52,677 nucleotides of DNA from Acidobacteriota bacterium (lineage in GTDB: Bacteria > Acidobacteriota > Terriglobia > Bryobacterales > Bryobacteraceae), in the NCBI GenBank assembly GCA_016213725.1, contig JACQZS010000325.1, forward strand, positions 1-52,677. Reading direction: 5' to 3'. Positions 8,054 through 16,331 of the stretch are shown in pieces (the stretch's first letter is position 1; each line of letters begins with the position of its first letter). Under the pieces are notes generated by a model. That model had not been told where the DNA came from. It saw nothing but the letters and a program-made list of their open reading frames with translations, and made no database searches. Made by a program: the position numbers and the translations under genes.

Positions 8054-10453
8054 ATGAATCAGGAAGGCTATAGCCGCAGGTCGGCACTGCGGCGCGCGGC
8101 GGCTTTCGTGCCGGTGCTGCAAACCGCCATCTTTTCTCAGGATGCCCCTGAATTAAAAGGAGATGCCGGTGTTGACCGCGTGGTCGTGTCGAACGGCAAA
8201 ACCTATCTGCGCGGCTGGGCCGGCTACGGCGATGCGCCGCGCCCGCATATCCACCCGTGGGGCCAGAAGGCGCCCCAGGCCGCGCCCCAGGGTCCGCCCG
8301 TCACTGTTTCATGGCAAAAGGAATCTGGTCCCGGCAAGGTCACCTTTGCCGACCCCAAAGCACCCGTCACCACCGCCACTTTTTCGGAGCCTGGCGTGTA
8401 CGTCCTGAAGCTGGCGGCCGATAACGGGCGCATGAAAGCGGCTTCGACCTTGACGGTGAAAGTGGAGCCGCCGCCGCCGCCGAAGCAACTGGATGCGGTC
8501 TATACGAAGCGCTTCAGAATCGACAGCTCGCTGTGGAGCGCGCGGGCTAAAGCGCTGATGGTGAACTGGATTCCGCATTGTATCGATCAGATCAACCGCA
8601 CCGACATCGTGACCGGCCCGGGCGGCATCGACAACTTCGTGGAAGCCGGCAAGAAGCTGCGCGGGGAGCCGCACGGCTATCACAAGGGTTACGTCTTCTC
8701 GAACGCCTGGGTGCACCAGACGGTGGAGGCGATGAGCATTGCGTTGATGATCGACGCGCAGGGCGACGCCGAGATCGAGGCTGCGCACAAGAAGATGCGC
8801 GCCACGCTGGACGACTGGATTCCGAAGATCCTCGGCGCGCAGGAGCCGGACGGATATCTGCAGACGGCGTTCACGCTCTCCCGCATCGATCGCGGCAAGG
8901 TGATCGACACCAGCAACTATAGGCACTGGGATCCGGCGCATCGCGGCGACCACGAAGGCTACGTGGCCGGCTACTTCCTGGAAGCGGCCATCAACCACTA
9001 CCTGATGACGGAGAAGAAGGACGCGCGGCTGTACAACGCGGCGAAGAAACTGGCCGACTGCTGGTACAACAATCTGGGTCCGGCGCCGAAGAAGCCGTGG
9101 TACGACGGCCATCAGCAGATGGAGCAGGGCCTGGTGCGGTTCGGGCGCTTCGTGAACGACATGGAAGGCGGGGGTAAGGGGCAGCACTACATCGAGCTGG
9201 CGAAGTTCCTGCTGGATTCACGCTACCTGGCGGCGGCCAGCGAGAAGGAGCGCACCGAGTACGACCAGAGCCACCTGCCCATGCAGCAGCAGTATGAGGC
9301 AGTGGGTCATGCGGTGCGCGCGGCCTATACGTATTCGGGCATGGCGGACGTGGCGGTGGAGACGCACGATGTGGATTACCAGAGCGCCGTGAAGTCGCTG
9401 TGGGACAACATCGTGAACAAGAAGTACTACGTGACGGGCGGCATAGGCAGCGGCGAATCGGCCGAGGGGTTCGGGCCGAACTACTCGCTGGGCAACCGTG
9501 CGTACAACGAGGCCTGCTCCACGTGCGGGCTGATCTTCTTCCAGTGGAAACTGAACCTCGCCTACCGGGACGCGCGGTATGCGAGCCTCTACGAGGATTC
9601 GATGTACAACGCGCTACTGGGTTCAGTGGATCTGGAGGGCAAGCATTTCTACTACGACAATCCGCTGGATGAGCGGATAGCACGGTATGCCTGGCACGTC
9701 TGCCCGTGCTGCGTGGGCAACATTCCGCGGACGCTGCTGATGCTGCCGACATGGACCTATGCCAAGAGCGCGGAAGGCGTGTGGGTGAACATGTTCGTGG
9801 GCAGTTCGATCACGGTGGAGAACGTGGCGGGGACGGATGTGGAGATGGTGCAGAGGACCGAGTATCCGTGGAACGGGCACGTGGCGATCACGGTGAATCC
9901 GAAGGCATCGAAGAAGTTCGATGTGCGGGTGCGAGTGCCGGACCGCGGGGTGAGCGAGTTGTACAAGCCTGCTCCGGGGGTGGGCGGGATCAGCCAGGTG
10001 AAGGTGAACCGCAGGGCCGTGCAGGCGCCGGTGGAGAATGGCTATGCGGTAGTGAAGCGGACATGGAAGGCGGGGGACACGCTGGAGTTCGTGCTGCCAC
10101 TGAAGCCGCAGAGAGTGAAGGCGAGCGAGAAGATCGCGGCCACGCGGGGGAAGGTTGCGCTGCGGTACGGTCCGCTGATCTACAACCTGGAGAGCGAGGA
10201 TCAGGACATCGCGAAAACCCTGGCGCCGGGGGGCGAACTGAGAGCGGAGTGGAGGAAAGACCTGCTGGGCGGGGTGGTGGTTTTGACGGGGAAGTTTGCG
10301 GACGGCAGTGAGATGCTGGCGATCCCGAACTTTGCGCGGATGAACAGGAAGGCAGGGACAGAGTATCCGCAGCGGGAGCCTCGGGCGGCTACGGGTGGAC
10401 AAAGACCAACTCCGCCGCCAGCCGTCTCGATTGTGTGGATCAAAGAAGGCTGA
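8054..10453 (+). CDS. GH127 beta-L-arabinofuranosidase-like glycosidase with N-terminal Ig/PKD-like domain, Tat-exported
   Basis: The 799-residue protein begins with an RR-containing Tat-like leader (SRRSALRRAAA). Residues of about 35-140 form an Ig/PKD-type domain ending 'GVYVLKLAADNGRMKAASTL', then a proline linker. The rest matches DUF1680/GH127: 'WVHQTVEAMSIALMID', 'GYLQTAFTL', 'YYVTGGIGSGESAEGFGPNY', 'YNEACSTCG' with the Glu/Cys metal ligands, and 'HVCPCCVGNIPR' with the Cys pair that includes the catalytic nucleophile in characterised GH127 enzymes. All expected metal-site residues are visible, so it is probably active on arabinofuranosides of plant cell walls. An AGGA lies nine bases before the ATG. 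A decayed relative occurs at about 41.6-42.1 kb. Confidence 0.9.
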   Translation: MNQEGYSRRSALRRAAAFVPVLQTAIFSQDAPELKGDAGVDRVVVSNGKTYLRGWAGYGDAPRPHIHPWGQKAPQAAPQGPPVTVSWQKESGPGKVTFADPKAPVTTATFSEPGVYVLKLAADNGRMKAASTLTVKVEPPPPPKQLDAVYTKRFRIDSSLWSARAKALMVNWIPHCIDQINRTDIVTGPGGIDNFVEAGKKLRGEPHGYHKGYVFSNAWVHQTVEAMSIALMIDAQGDAEIEAAHKKMRATLDDWIPKILGAQEPDGYLQTAFTLSRIDRGKVIDTSNYRHWDPAHRGDHEGYVAGYFLEAAINHYLMTEKKDARLYNAAKKLADCWYNNLGPAPKKPWYDGHQQMEQGLVRFGRFVNDMEGGGKGQHYIELAKFLLDSRYLAAASEKERTEYDQSHLPMQQQYEAVGHAVRAAYTYSGMADVAVETHDVDYQSAVKSLWDNIVNKKYYVTGGIGSGESAEGFGPNYSLGNRAYNEACSTCGLIFFQWKLNLAYRDARYASLYEDSMYNALLGSVDLEGKHFYYDNPLDERIARYAWHVCPCCVGNIPRTLLMLPTWTYAKSAEGVWVNMFVGSSITVENVAGTDVEMVQRTEYPWNGHVAITVNPKASKKFDVRVRVPDRGVSELYKPAPGVGGISQVKVNRRAVQAPVENGYAVVKRTWKAGDTLEFVLPLKPQRVKASEKIAATRGKVALRYGPLIYNLESEDQDIAKTLAPGGELRAEWRKDLLGGVVVLTGKFADGSEMLAIPNFARMNRKAGTEYPQREPRAATGGQRPTPPPAVSIVWIKEG

Positions 10454-10478
10454 CCAGGGAGGACTACGGAATGGAAGA

Positions 10479-10504
10479 AGGCCGCTCCCTCCGGGAAGCG
10501 GCCT
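10479..10504. terminator. Bidirectional hairpin terminator between convergent genes
   Basis: An 8-bp perfect stem, AGGCCGCT (10479-10486) with AGCGGCCT (10497-10504), encloses a loop that can extend the stem with CCC/GGG. On the minus strand the stem is followed by TTCTTCC, a weak U-tract, so it most likely ends the RRM gene transcript, and it can also block read-through from the GH127 gene. It sits in the 72-base gap between the two stop codons. Confidence 0.6.
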
Positions 10505-10525
10505 CTGGATTCCGTTTGGTGGAGG

Positions 10526-10855
10526 CTACCAGCGCGGTTCGCGGCGCCGATTGCCCATGCCGCCGCGGTCACCGCCACGGCCGCCGCCGCCGCCGCCGAA
10601 GGGACGCTCTTCGCGAGGCCGGGCTTCGTTGACGTTGAGCTTACGGCCGCCGAAGTCCAGGCCATTCAAAGCGTTGATGGCGCGGTCGGCTTCCTCGTCA
10701 TTACCCATCTCGACAAACCCGAAGCCGCGGGAACGGCCGGTCTCACGGTCCGTGATGATGCTGACGCGATCCACAGTCCCGTACTGTTCAAACAAGCCCC
10801 GCACGGCATCTTCGCTCGAGCTGAAGCTGAGGTTTCCAACAAAAATATTCTTCAA
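10526..10855 (-). CDS. RRM-domain RNA-binding protein with Gly/Arg-rich tail
   Basis: The 109-residue protein contains one RNA recognition motif: RNP2 'IFVGNL' at residues 4-9 and RNP1 'RGFGFVEM' near residue 45, with the expected beta-alpha-beta spacing. The last 25 residues are Gly/Arg-rich (RPFGGGGGGRGG), as in cyanobacterial and other bacterial cold-inducible RNA-binding proteins. The start is TTG at 10855, supported by AAGGAG seven bases upstream and by the conserved M-K-N-I-F-V-G-N-L opening. It is a single-gene unit with its own terminator and a leader region of about 200 bp to the divergent lactonase gene. It probably acts as an RNA chaperone. Confidence 0.93.
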   Translation of the reverse strand: MKNIFVGNLSFSSSEDAVRGLFEQYGTVDRVSIITDRETGRSRGFGFVEMGNDEEADRAINALNGLDFGGRKLNVNEARPREERPFGGGGGGRGGDRGGMGNRRREPRW

Positions 10856-10862
10856 GCAGACA

Positions 10863-10868
10863 CTCCTT
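10863..10868 (-). promoter_or_regulatory. Shine-Dalgarno site fixing the TTG start of the RRM gene
   Basis: The minus strand reads AAGGAG here, seven bases before the TTG at 10855. No ATG or GTG exists nearby in the frame, and the TTG gives the conserved family N-terminus, so this site decides the start. Confidence 0.7.
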
Positions 10869-11013
10869 CGTATTTGGATGGTGGGCGGGGAGATCAGGGG
10901 AGTTCAGACAGGCGGGAAACACGTGGACCGGACTCAAACCTTACTCGCGCTGACAACCTAAATACGGCTTCAGAATAACAGAGGATCCCCTGGATGGGAA
11001 GTGAAATCTTTGC

Positions 11014-11019
11014 TACAAT
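11014..11019 (+). promoter_or_regulatory. Candidate -10 element for the SMP-30 lactonase gene
   Basis: TACAAT matches the sigma-70 -10 consensus TATAAT in five of six positions and lies 42 bases before the ATG. The hexamer 17 bases upstream (TGGATG) is a poor -35, so the assignment rests mainly on the -10. Confidence 0.35.
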
Positions 11020-11061
11020 GCCGCGACTGGACACCGCTAAGTCGTTGTTGTTAAGGAAGCC

Positions 11062-12054
11062 ATGAAAGCACATCTCCTTTTGTTTGCCCTCTGCGGGATC
11101 GGGTTGCAGGCGCAGCCGCCGCGGGTTTACCCCATTTTGGGGAAGATTGTACGGGAGAATCCGAAGCTGGACGCACTTTTGGGGCCGGAAGCCCGCGTGG
11201 AAGTGATCGCCTCCGGATTTGAGTGGGCTGAGGGGCCGGTTTGGGACCAACGGGGGGGATACCTGCTGTTTTCCGACATTCCGAACAACGCTGTGATGAA
11301 GTGGAGCGAAACGAAGGGTTTGGAGCTCTACATGAAGCCGGCGGGCTATACCGGCATCACGCCGTATGGGAACGAACCGGGCAGCAATGGTCTACTGTTG
11401 GACGCCGAGGGTCGGCTGATCCTGATGGAACACGGTGACCGGCGGGTGGCGCGACTGGAGAAGAACGGCGGAAAGGTAACACTGGCTGACAGTTACGAGG
11501 GCAAGCGGCTGAATAGTCCGAACGACGCCACGCTGAAGTCCAACGGAGACCTGTATTTTACAGACCCCCCTTATGGCTTGCCGGGGAAGTGGGATGACGC
11601 GACCCGGGAACTGGCTTTCTGTGGCGTCTTCCGCTGGAGCGCGGGGAAAGTGACTCTGCTGGAAAAGGGGTTGACGCGTCCGAACGGGATTGCCTTTTCG
11701 CCTGACGAAAAGACCCTCTATGTTGCCAATAGTGATCCGCTGCGGGCAGTCTGGACGGCATTTCCAGTGAAAGAAGATGGGACGCTGGGACCGGGGCGGG
11801 TGTTTGCGGATGTAACTCCGATGGTAAAGGAGTTTCCGGGGCTTCCGGATGGAATGAAGGTGGACCGGGCGGGGAACTTGTGGGCGACGGGGCCGGGCGG
11901 CGTTCACATCTATGCGCCGGACGGGACGCGTTTGGGGCGGATCGAGACGGGGGAGGCGACCGCGAACGTGGCCTGGGGCGAAGATGGATCCACGTTATTC
12001 ATCACGGCGGACATGTATGTGTGCCGGGTGAGGACGAAGACGAAGGGCTGGTAG
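11062..12054 (+). CDS. SMP-30/gluconolactonase-family lactonase, secreted
   Basis: The 330-residue protein starts with a signal peptide (MKAHLLLFALCGIGLQAQ). The six-bladed propeller of the SMP-30/gluconolactonase/LRE family follows. The metal ligands known for this fold are visible: Glu in 'FEWAEGPVWD', Asn in 'LNSPNDATLKSNGDLYFTDP', and Asp in 'TLYVANSDPL' after 'RPNGIAFSPDEK'. The family hydrolyses sugar lactones such as gluconolactone. A GGAAG lies shortly before the ATG. It sits alone between the divergent RRM gene and the convergent AAA gene. The secreted form fits periplasmic sugar oxidation, which would make lactones, but no partner dehydrogenase lies beside it. Confidence 0.9.
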   Translation: MKAHLLLFALCGIGLQAQPPRVYPILGKIVRENPKLDALLGPEARVEVIASGFEWAEGPVWDQRGGYLLFSDIPNNAVMKWSETKGLELYMKPAGYTGITPYGNEPGSNGLLLDAEGRLILMEHGDRRVARLEKNGGKVTLADSYEGKRLNSPNDATLKSNGDLYFTDPPYGLPGKWDDATRELAFCGVFRWSAGKVTLLEKGLTRPNGIAFSPDEKTLYVANSDPLRAVWTAFPVKEDGTLGPGRVFADVTPMVKEFPGLPDGMKVDRAGNLWATGPGGVHIYAPDGTRLGRIETGEATANVAWGEDGSTLFITADMYVCRVRTKTKGW

Positions 12055-12060
12055 AGGGGA

Positions 12061-12078
12061 GGGCGGGGGCTCCTGCCC
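12061..12078. terminator. Possible hairpin terminator between convergent genes
   Basis: GGGCGGG (12061-12067) can pair with CCTGCCC (12072-12078), with one G-U pair, across a four-base loop. It lies in the 34-base gap between two convergent stop codons. No T-tract follows on either strand, so it is only a weak candidate. Confidence 0.3.
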
Positions 12079-12088
12079 AGGCCGAAAG

Positions 12089-13600
12089 CTAGACGAAATG
12101 GCGTTTTCGGCGGCTCTGAAAGTCGCTGATCGCGAAGTGGAAATCCGACTGCAGCAGGGGTGCCTGAGCGGAAGGCTGACCGGAATCGATGGTGCGGGCG
12201 AGGGCCGCGCAGATGGCGCGCTGGCAGATGGCGGCGAGTTCGGCGCCGGAGGCGCCATCGGTTTGATCGGCGATGGGGTGAGCGTCGATATGGGCGGCGC
12301 CGGGGATGGAAGCCAGATGCAAGTTTAGGATGTCCTGGCGCTCCTCGCGGTCAGGTAGGGCGATGTCGATAATTTCGGCGAAGAGTCCTGGGGCCAGCAA
12401 CTGCGGGTGGAGGGCTTCCAGGCGGGAAGTGGCGGCGAGGACGGCGACGCCGCGGAGGCGGGCGCTTTCGCCCATTTCGGAGAGGAAGGGCTGGAGCAGG
12501 TCATCTCCGAGGAGGATATCGATATCGTCGAGGAAGAGGATGCACGGCGCGGCCTGGCGGGCGCGGCGGAAGGCGTTGTGGAGGGCCGAGGGAGGATCGG
12601 GGTGCTGGGCGCGGAAAGTGCTGCCGCGCAGAGGCAGGTAGGCGGCGCCGCTTTCGCAGGCGAGGGCGCGCGCGAGGAGGGTCTTTCCGGAGCCTTGGGG
12701 GCCGCGAATGAGGACACAGGGATTAGAGGAAGAGCCTGCAGCGGCGTAGACTTCGGCGTGCCGGAGCGGCCATTCAATGAGTTCGCGCAGGCGGCGTTTT
12801 GGATTTTCCAGGCCGCCGACCTGGTGCCAGCGGATGTGCGGAGCCTCGACGAAGATCTCGCCGGCGGAGGAAGGCTCGACAACGAGCAGGGCGGACAGGA
12901 AGTCCTCCTGGCGCAGGGCCTGGGCCTGTGCGGGACGGCGGGAAGCGCACACTTGGGCTTCGAGGCAGAGCATCTCGAGATCAGCGCCGGTCATGCCCGA
13001 GGTAATCCGGGCGAGGGAGTCGAGATCGAGGGAGTTGGGGGGGGAGTCGGGCGAGGCTTTTCGCTGGAGGATGGCCCGGCGGGCATCGAGGTCCGGCAAA
13101 GGGACGACAATTTCCCGGTGGAGGCGGCCGTGCCGGCGAAGCTCGGGAGAGATGGAATCCGGATAAGAAGTGGTGGCGGCCACAAAGACGCGGCATTCGG
13201 GAGTGAGGTCGTCGATCTCGGCCAGGAGCCGGGGCAGCAGGGCGGCGCAGTTGGCCGAGGACTGGAATTCGGCTTTCCGGCCGAGAAACTCAACGTCGTG
13301 GAGGAGTAGGATGCAGGGCGCGGCCGCGCGCGCCTGTTGGAAGGCGCGGGAGAGGCAATCCGGGCCGGAGCGAAAGAACTCGTCCAGCAGGACAACGCCC
13401 TGGAAGTCGAGGACGTTTGCGCCGCATTCCTGGGTAGCCTGCCAGACCAGACGGCTCTTGCCTCCTCCGGAAGGTCCGGAGAGAAGGATGCCGCGGGGAG
13501 AGCGTACGGTGAGAGTCGGAGGCGTCAGCAGCGACCAGCGGGCGAGGTCGAGGAAGCGCTGGTGGTAGACCGATGGGCGCTGCGATGAACTGGGGTTCAC
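12089..13600 (-). CDS. Tandem AAA ATPase (CDC48/PEX1-like layout) with altered Walker B motifs
   Basis: The 503-residue protein has two AAA modules and almost no N-terminal domain. Module 1 has Walker A 'GPSGGGKS' at residues 42-49; its Walker B is 'ILLLHDVEFL' at about 97-106, so the position of the catalytic Glu of the D-E pair is Val. Module 2 has Walker A 'GPQGSGKT' near residue 300 and Walker B 'LFLDDIDIL' near 358, with Asp in place of Glu. In module 1 an Arg-finger segment remains ('ELRRHGRLHREI'); in module 2 the matching segment is 'QLLAPGLFAEII', without arginines. The GTG start at 13600 has AAAGGA five bases upstream. ATP binding looks intact, hydrolysis doubtful. A coiled-coil gene lies just upstream on the same strand. 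Confidence 0.85.
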   Translation of the reverse strand: MNPSSSQRPSVYHQRFLDLARWSLLTPPTLTVRSPRGILLSGPSGGGKSRLVWQATQECGANVLDFQGVVLLDEFFRSGPDCLSRAFQQARAAAPCILLLHDVEFLGRKAEFQSSANCAALLPRLLAEIDDLTPECRVFVAATTSYPDSISPELRRHGRLHREIVVPLPDLDARRAILQRKASPDSPPNSLDLDSLARITSGMTGADLEMLCLEAQVCASRRPAQAQALRQEDFLSALLVVEPSSAGEIFVEAPHIRWHQVGGLENPKRRLRELIEWPLRHAEVYAAAGSSSNPCVLIRGPQGSGKTLLARALACESGAAYLPLRGSTFRAQHPDPPSALHNAFRRARQAAPCILFLDDIDILLGDDLLQPFLSEMGESARLRGVAVLAATSRLEALHPQLLAPGLFAEIIDIALPDREERQDILNLHLASIPGAAHIDAHPIADQTDGASGAELAAICQRAICAALARTIDSGQPSAQAPLLQSDFHFAISDFQSRRKRHFV

Positions 13601-13675
13601 AAGAGTCCTTTCGTTGCCTGCTGAACGCTCTCTGAAGTTCTTTTCGAGCGACGACGCGGATTTCTTAGTGTGATT

Positions 13676-14008
13676 TCAGGATGTGCAGGGGAACGCGGCT
13701 TCGCAGCGAGAGAGACGGGCTTCGAGTTCCTGAAGCTGGGCGGCCTGGTGTTTCAGGCTGGAGTGCAGTTCCGCGGTGTAGAGGTTGCGGAGTTCCAGTT
13801 CGGTCCGGAGGCGGCGCAGCTCAGTGTCGCGTTCCGTGATGATCTGCTCTAGGCGGTCGAGGTGCTGGACCATGATCTCATCGGCAAGATCGAGGCGGGG
13901 GTCGCGGGTGTCTGGATCAGCCACTGTGACCTTTAGTGGCGGAAAGAGGGCAAAGTTCTCGGGAAGGGATCGACCGGCTGTAATCCCATCCGGGGGATGA
14001 GCCGTCAT
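13676..14008 (-). CDS. Small coiled-coil protein of unknown function
   Basis: The 110-residue frame has a Pro-rich first third and then an unbroken heptad-like helix from about residue 45: 'MVQHLDRLEQIITERDTELR' followed by a second charged stretch around 'LKHQAAQLQELEARLSRCEA'. I do not recognise a family. It lies 75 bases upstream of the AAA gene on the same strand, so the two may form an operon, and it diverges from the Spy-like gene. No clear ribosome site precedes the ATG at 14008, so an internal start is possible. It could be an adaptor for the ATPase, which is a guess from position and structure. Confidence 0.55.
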   Translation of the reverse strand: MTAHPPDGITAGRSLPENFALFPPLKVTVADPDTRDPRLDLADEIMVQHLDRLEQIITERDTELRRLRTELELRNLYTAELHSSLKHQAAQLQELEARLSRCEAAFPCTS

Positions 14009-14060
14009 GGGGAGTGAAGTATCCGGCTACGAGGGAAGAAGTTCTAAGGAGATTCAGAGT

Positions 14061-14585
14061 ATGAGATGGAAACTGTTGGTTGTCATGACGCTGGGAGCCG
14101 CCGTGTTCGGGCAGGGGTTCGGCGCAGGATATGGCCCGAGAGCGCAAGCGCCGAGGCAGAGAATGGCGCGGGTAGCCGGGATGCGGAGCATGGACTCGTT
14201 GAAAGCGGCGCTCAGCTTGAGCGACGTCCAGGTGCAACAGTTGCGGGACCTGCGGCGGGAGCAGTTCCAGGCGGCGCGGCCGTCGTTGGAGCAGATGCGG
14301 GAGAAGCGGCGCACGCTGGGCGAGTTGATGCGGTCAGAGAATCCAGATCCGGGTCAGGTGGGGCAGTTGATGGTGGAGTCGAAGAAGCTGCGGGATTCGG
14401 TGAAGACGGCCGGCGCGGACTACCGGGCTAAGGCCCAGTCACTGTTGACGCCGGATCAGAAGACGAAGCTGATGGAGATGGAAAAGGCGGGCCGAAGCGG
14501 CGCCATGCGGCAGGCGGCCGCGGCCGGGTTGCTGGCGCCGCCGGAGCGGCGTGCAGGTAGGATGGGCAGGCAAAGTTACCGATAG
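14061..14585 (+). CDS. Spy/CpxP-like periplasmic protein with LTxxQ-type motifs
   Basis: The 174-residue protein starts MRWKLLVVMTLGAAVFGQ, a signal peptide. The mature part is helical, with 'LKAALSLSDVQVQQLRDLRR' and, about 65 residues later, 'AQSLLTPDQKTKLMEMEKAG', the paired L-(T/S)-x-x-Q motif of the Spy/CpxP periplasmic chaperone family. The start at 14061 is fixed by a strong AAGGAGA at 14046-14052, eight bases before the ATG; an earlier in-frame start at 14007 has no such site. Family members bind unfolded proteins or damp envelope-stress sensors. A strong hairpin follows the stop codon. No two-component genes lie next to it. Confidence 0.75.
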   Translation: MRWKLLVVMTLGAAVFGQGFGAGYGPRAQAPRQRMARVAGMRSMDSLKAALSLSDVQVQQLRDLRREQFQAARPSLEQMREKRRTLGELMRSENPDPGQVGQLMVESKKLRDSVKTAGADYRAKAQSLLTPDQKTKLMEMEKAGRSGAMRQAAAAGLLAPPERRAGRMGRQSYR

Positions 14586-14614
14586 TTAGCCCAGAAGCAA
14601 GCACACCCAATCGC

Positions 14615-14643
14615 AAGGCCGGGGCCGAGTGGGCCTCGGCCTT
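14615..14643. terminator. Strong hairpin terminator between convergent genes
   Basis: AAGGCCG (14615-14621) pairs with CGGCCTT (14637-14643), and GGCC (14623-14626) pairs with GGCC (14632-14635), inside the 64-base gap between the Spy-like gene and the convergent VWFA-related gene. A short T-containing run (GCCCGTTT) follows on the + strand. It probably serves both genes. Confidence 0.6.
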
Positions 14644-14649
14644 GCCCGT

Positions 14650-16314
14650 TTAGAGGGATTCCAGGCGGGCGTCGAGGGTTCCGATGTTTCCAGAAGAGGC
14701 GTCGCGGACTACGATGCGCAGATAGCGGGCGTCTTTCTCGCGAGTGAGGGTCTTGCGGAGGATGAGGCCCTTCTGGAGAACCGATTTATAGCTGTTGGCG
14801 TCGAGCTTGAGGGGGAGCGATATCTGCTGACCGCGCAACTTGCCGTCGAGAGAGCCCTGATAGAGGAGGATGTCGACGGAGCCGGTCCATTGTCCGCCGT
14901 TCTCCTTGAGGGAAAGCTGCCGGGACTCGATCTGCAGGGCGAGATGGAACTGGCCGTTTTCGGCGGGCTGAAGCTGAGCGGTGAGAAGGAGAGAGTTCTG
15001 CGAGATGGGAGAGGACAGGGCATTCTGGAGTTCGCCCTTGGCCGCCGAAGCGGTCCTGGTCTCGTCGATGGGGGTGTAAATATTGCGGTAGCGGAGCTTG
15101 ACGCCGGGGCGGTTGGTGCGGATCTCAATCCTACGGGGTTTGCCGTCGAGGCGGTCGTTGGGGGTGTAGTAGGCGAGGGTGTAGGCGTAGCGGGCGTCGT
15201 TGAGGGCGCGCCGGAGCGAGCCTTCGATATCGTTGGAGCGAAGCGTGGCGAGACCGCCAGTGCGAGCAGACAGTTCGGCCAGGGAGGCGTGGTTGGCAGA
15301 AACGGGGGAGAAGCTGGCGAGGTCCCGGTTGGCAATTTCGAAAGTGGAACCGCCTTCGGCGCTGGAAATCGGCACGATGAGGCCCAAGACATCAACGCCG
15401 TAGATGGACACGCCCGTGGTGTTGACGGTGTTGATGACGCGATTCATGGTGTCGAGGAAGAGCGACGCTTCGCCGCTGCCCATCGCGCTGGAGGCGATGG
15501 GCATGTTGTCGATGCGCAGGCCCTTGGTCTCAGACATGATGACTTTGACGGTGGTTTCGGTTTGGGGCAGGATGCTCAAGGGGAAGCCCGCGGACATGAG
15601 AACCAGGTTCTTGCGCCCGGGAAGGCCGGCCAGATGGCGAGCGACGGTGGCAAGGGAATCGAGGGTGAGGAGGGTGCGGGAGCGCTGGAGAGTAGCACGC
15701 GAGGCGTTGTCGGCTCGCGCGCTGTTTTCACCGAAGGCCCTTTCCCAGCGGGAGGCGCTGAGGTTGATGAGTTCACTGTCGTTCCGGCTGCGAAGGGAGA
15801 GCAGGCCGGGAGACTTGCTGAGCTGATCGATGAGGGACTTGCGGTCAGTGGTGTAGTCGTGGAGGATGTTGAGCTCGGTGCCCATGGTGTAGAGCGCGAC
15901 AACATCGGAAGGCTCGAGAGTGCGGAGGAACCGGAGCAGTTGTTCGCGGGTGGCGGTTTGGGCGCTCCAGGGTGTGTTGAGGTAATCGATGATAATTGCG
16001 GTGACGGTGCGAGGGGAGTGGGGGAGCAATTCGGGGCGATTGGAGAAAACGCCCTTTGGGAGGACGGGCGGCGGGCCGGCGGATTCAAGAGATGCGGCTG
16101 TGAAGCAGTGGGAGAGTTGTTGGGGTTTGCCGTCTTCGAAGAGCGAGAAATCCTCCTTTTTCAGGTCGCTGACCAGTTTGCCGTCGGCTCCGTCGGCGAT
16201 TACGGAGATTTCCACGAGGCGGGAGGAAACGCGAAAGACGGGGTCTTGCGCCGGAAGTGCGGCGTTGAGATAGAGGATTATCGGAATAAGAGTGGCGATT
16301 GTCCTGGAATTCAC
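14650..16314 (-). CDS. VWFA-related domain protein of acidobacterial type, secreted
   Basis: The 554-residue protein has a signal peptide ('RTIATLIPIILYLNAALPAQ'). Residues of about 30-80 give the family opening 'FRVSSRLVEISVIADG' and 'DLKKEDFSLFEDGKPQ'. The VWA-like domain has 'TVTAIIIDYLNTPWSAQ', the D-x-L-N-T version of the metal site that replaces D-x-S-x-S in this family (TIGR03436), then 'RKNLVLMSAGF' and 'TGGLATLRSND'. These proteins are abundant in Acidobacteria and of unknown role. The start is GTG at 16314, 17 bases after the permease stop codon, and it is the last gene of the five-gene chain. Protein-protein contact at the cell surface is the usual guess. Confidence 0.85.
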   Translation of the reverse strand: MNSRTIATLIPIILYLNAALPAQDPVFRVSSRLVEISVIADGADGKLVSDLKKEDFSLFEDGKPQQLSHCFTAASLESAGPPPVLPKGVFSNRPELLPHSPRTVTAIIIDYLNTPWSAQTATREQLLRFLRTLEPSDVVALYTMGTELNILHDYTTDRKSLIDQLSKSPGLLSLRSRNDSELINLSASRWERAFGENSARADNASRATLQRSRTLLTLDSLATVARHLAGLPGRKNLVLMSAGFPLSILPQTETTVKVIMSETKGLRIDNMPIASSAMGSGEASLFLDTMNRVINTVNTTGVSIYGVDVLGLIVPISSAEGGSTFEIANRDLASFSPVSANHASLAELSARTGGLATLRSNDIEGSLRRALNDARYAYTLAYYTPNDRLDGKPRRIEIRTNRPGVKLRYRNIYTPIDETRTASAAKGELQNALSSPISQNSLLLTAQLQPAENGQFHLALQIESRQLSLKENGGQWTGSVDILLYQGSLDGKLRGQQISLPLKLDANSYKSVLQKGLILRKTLTREKDARYLRIVVRDASSGNIGTLDARLESL

Positions 16315-16331
16315 GACGTCATCATACCGAA

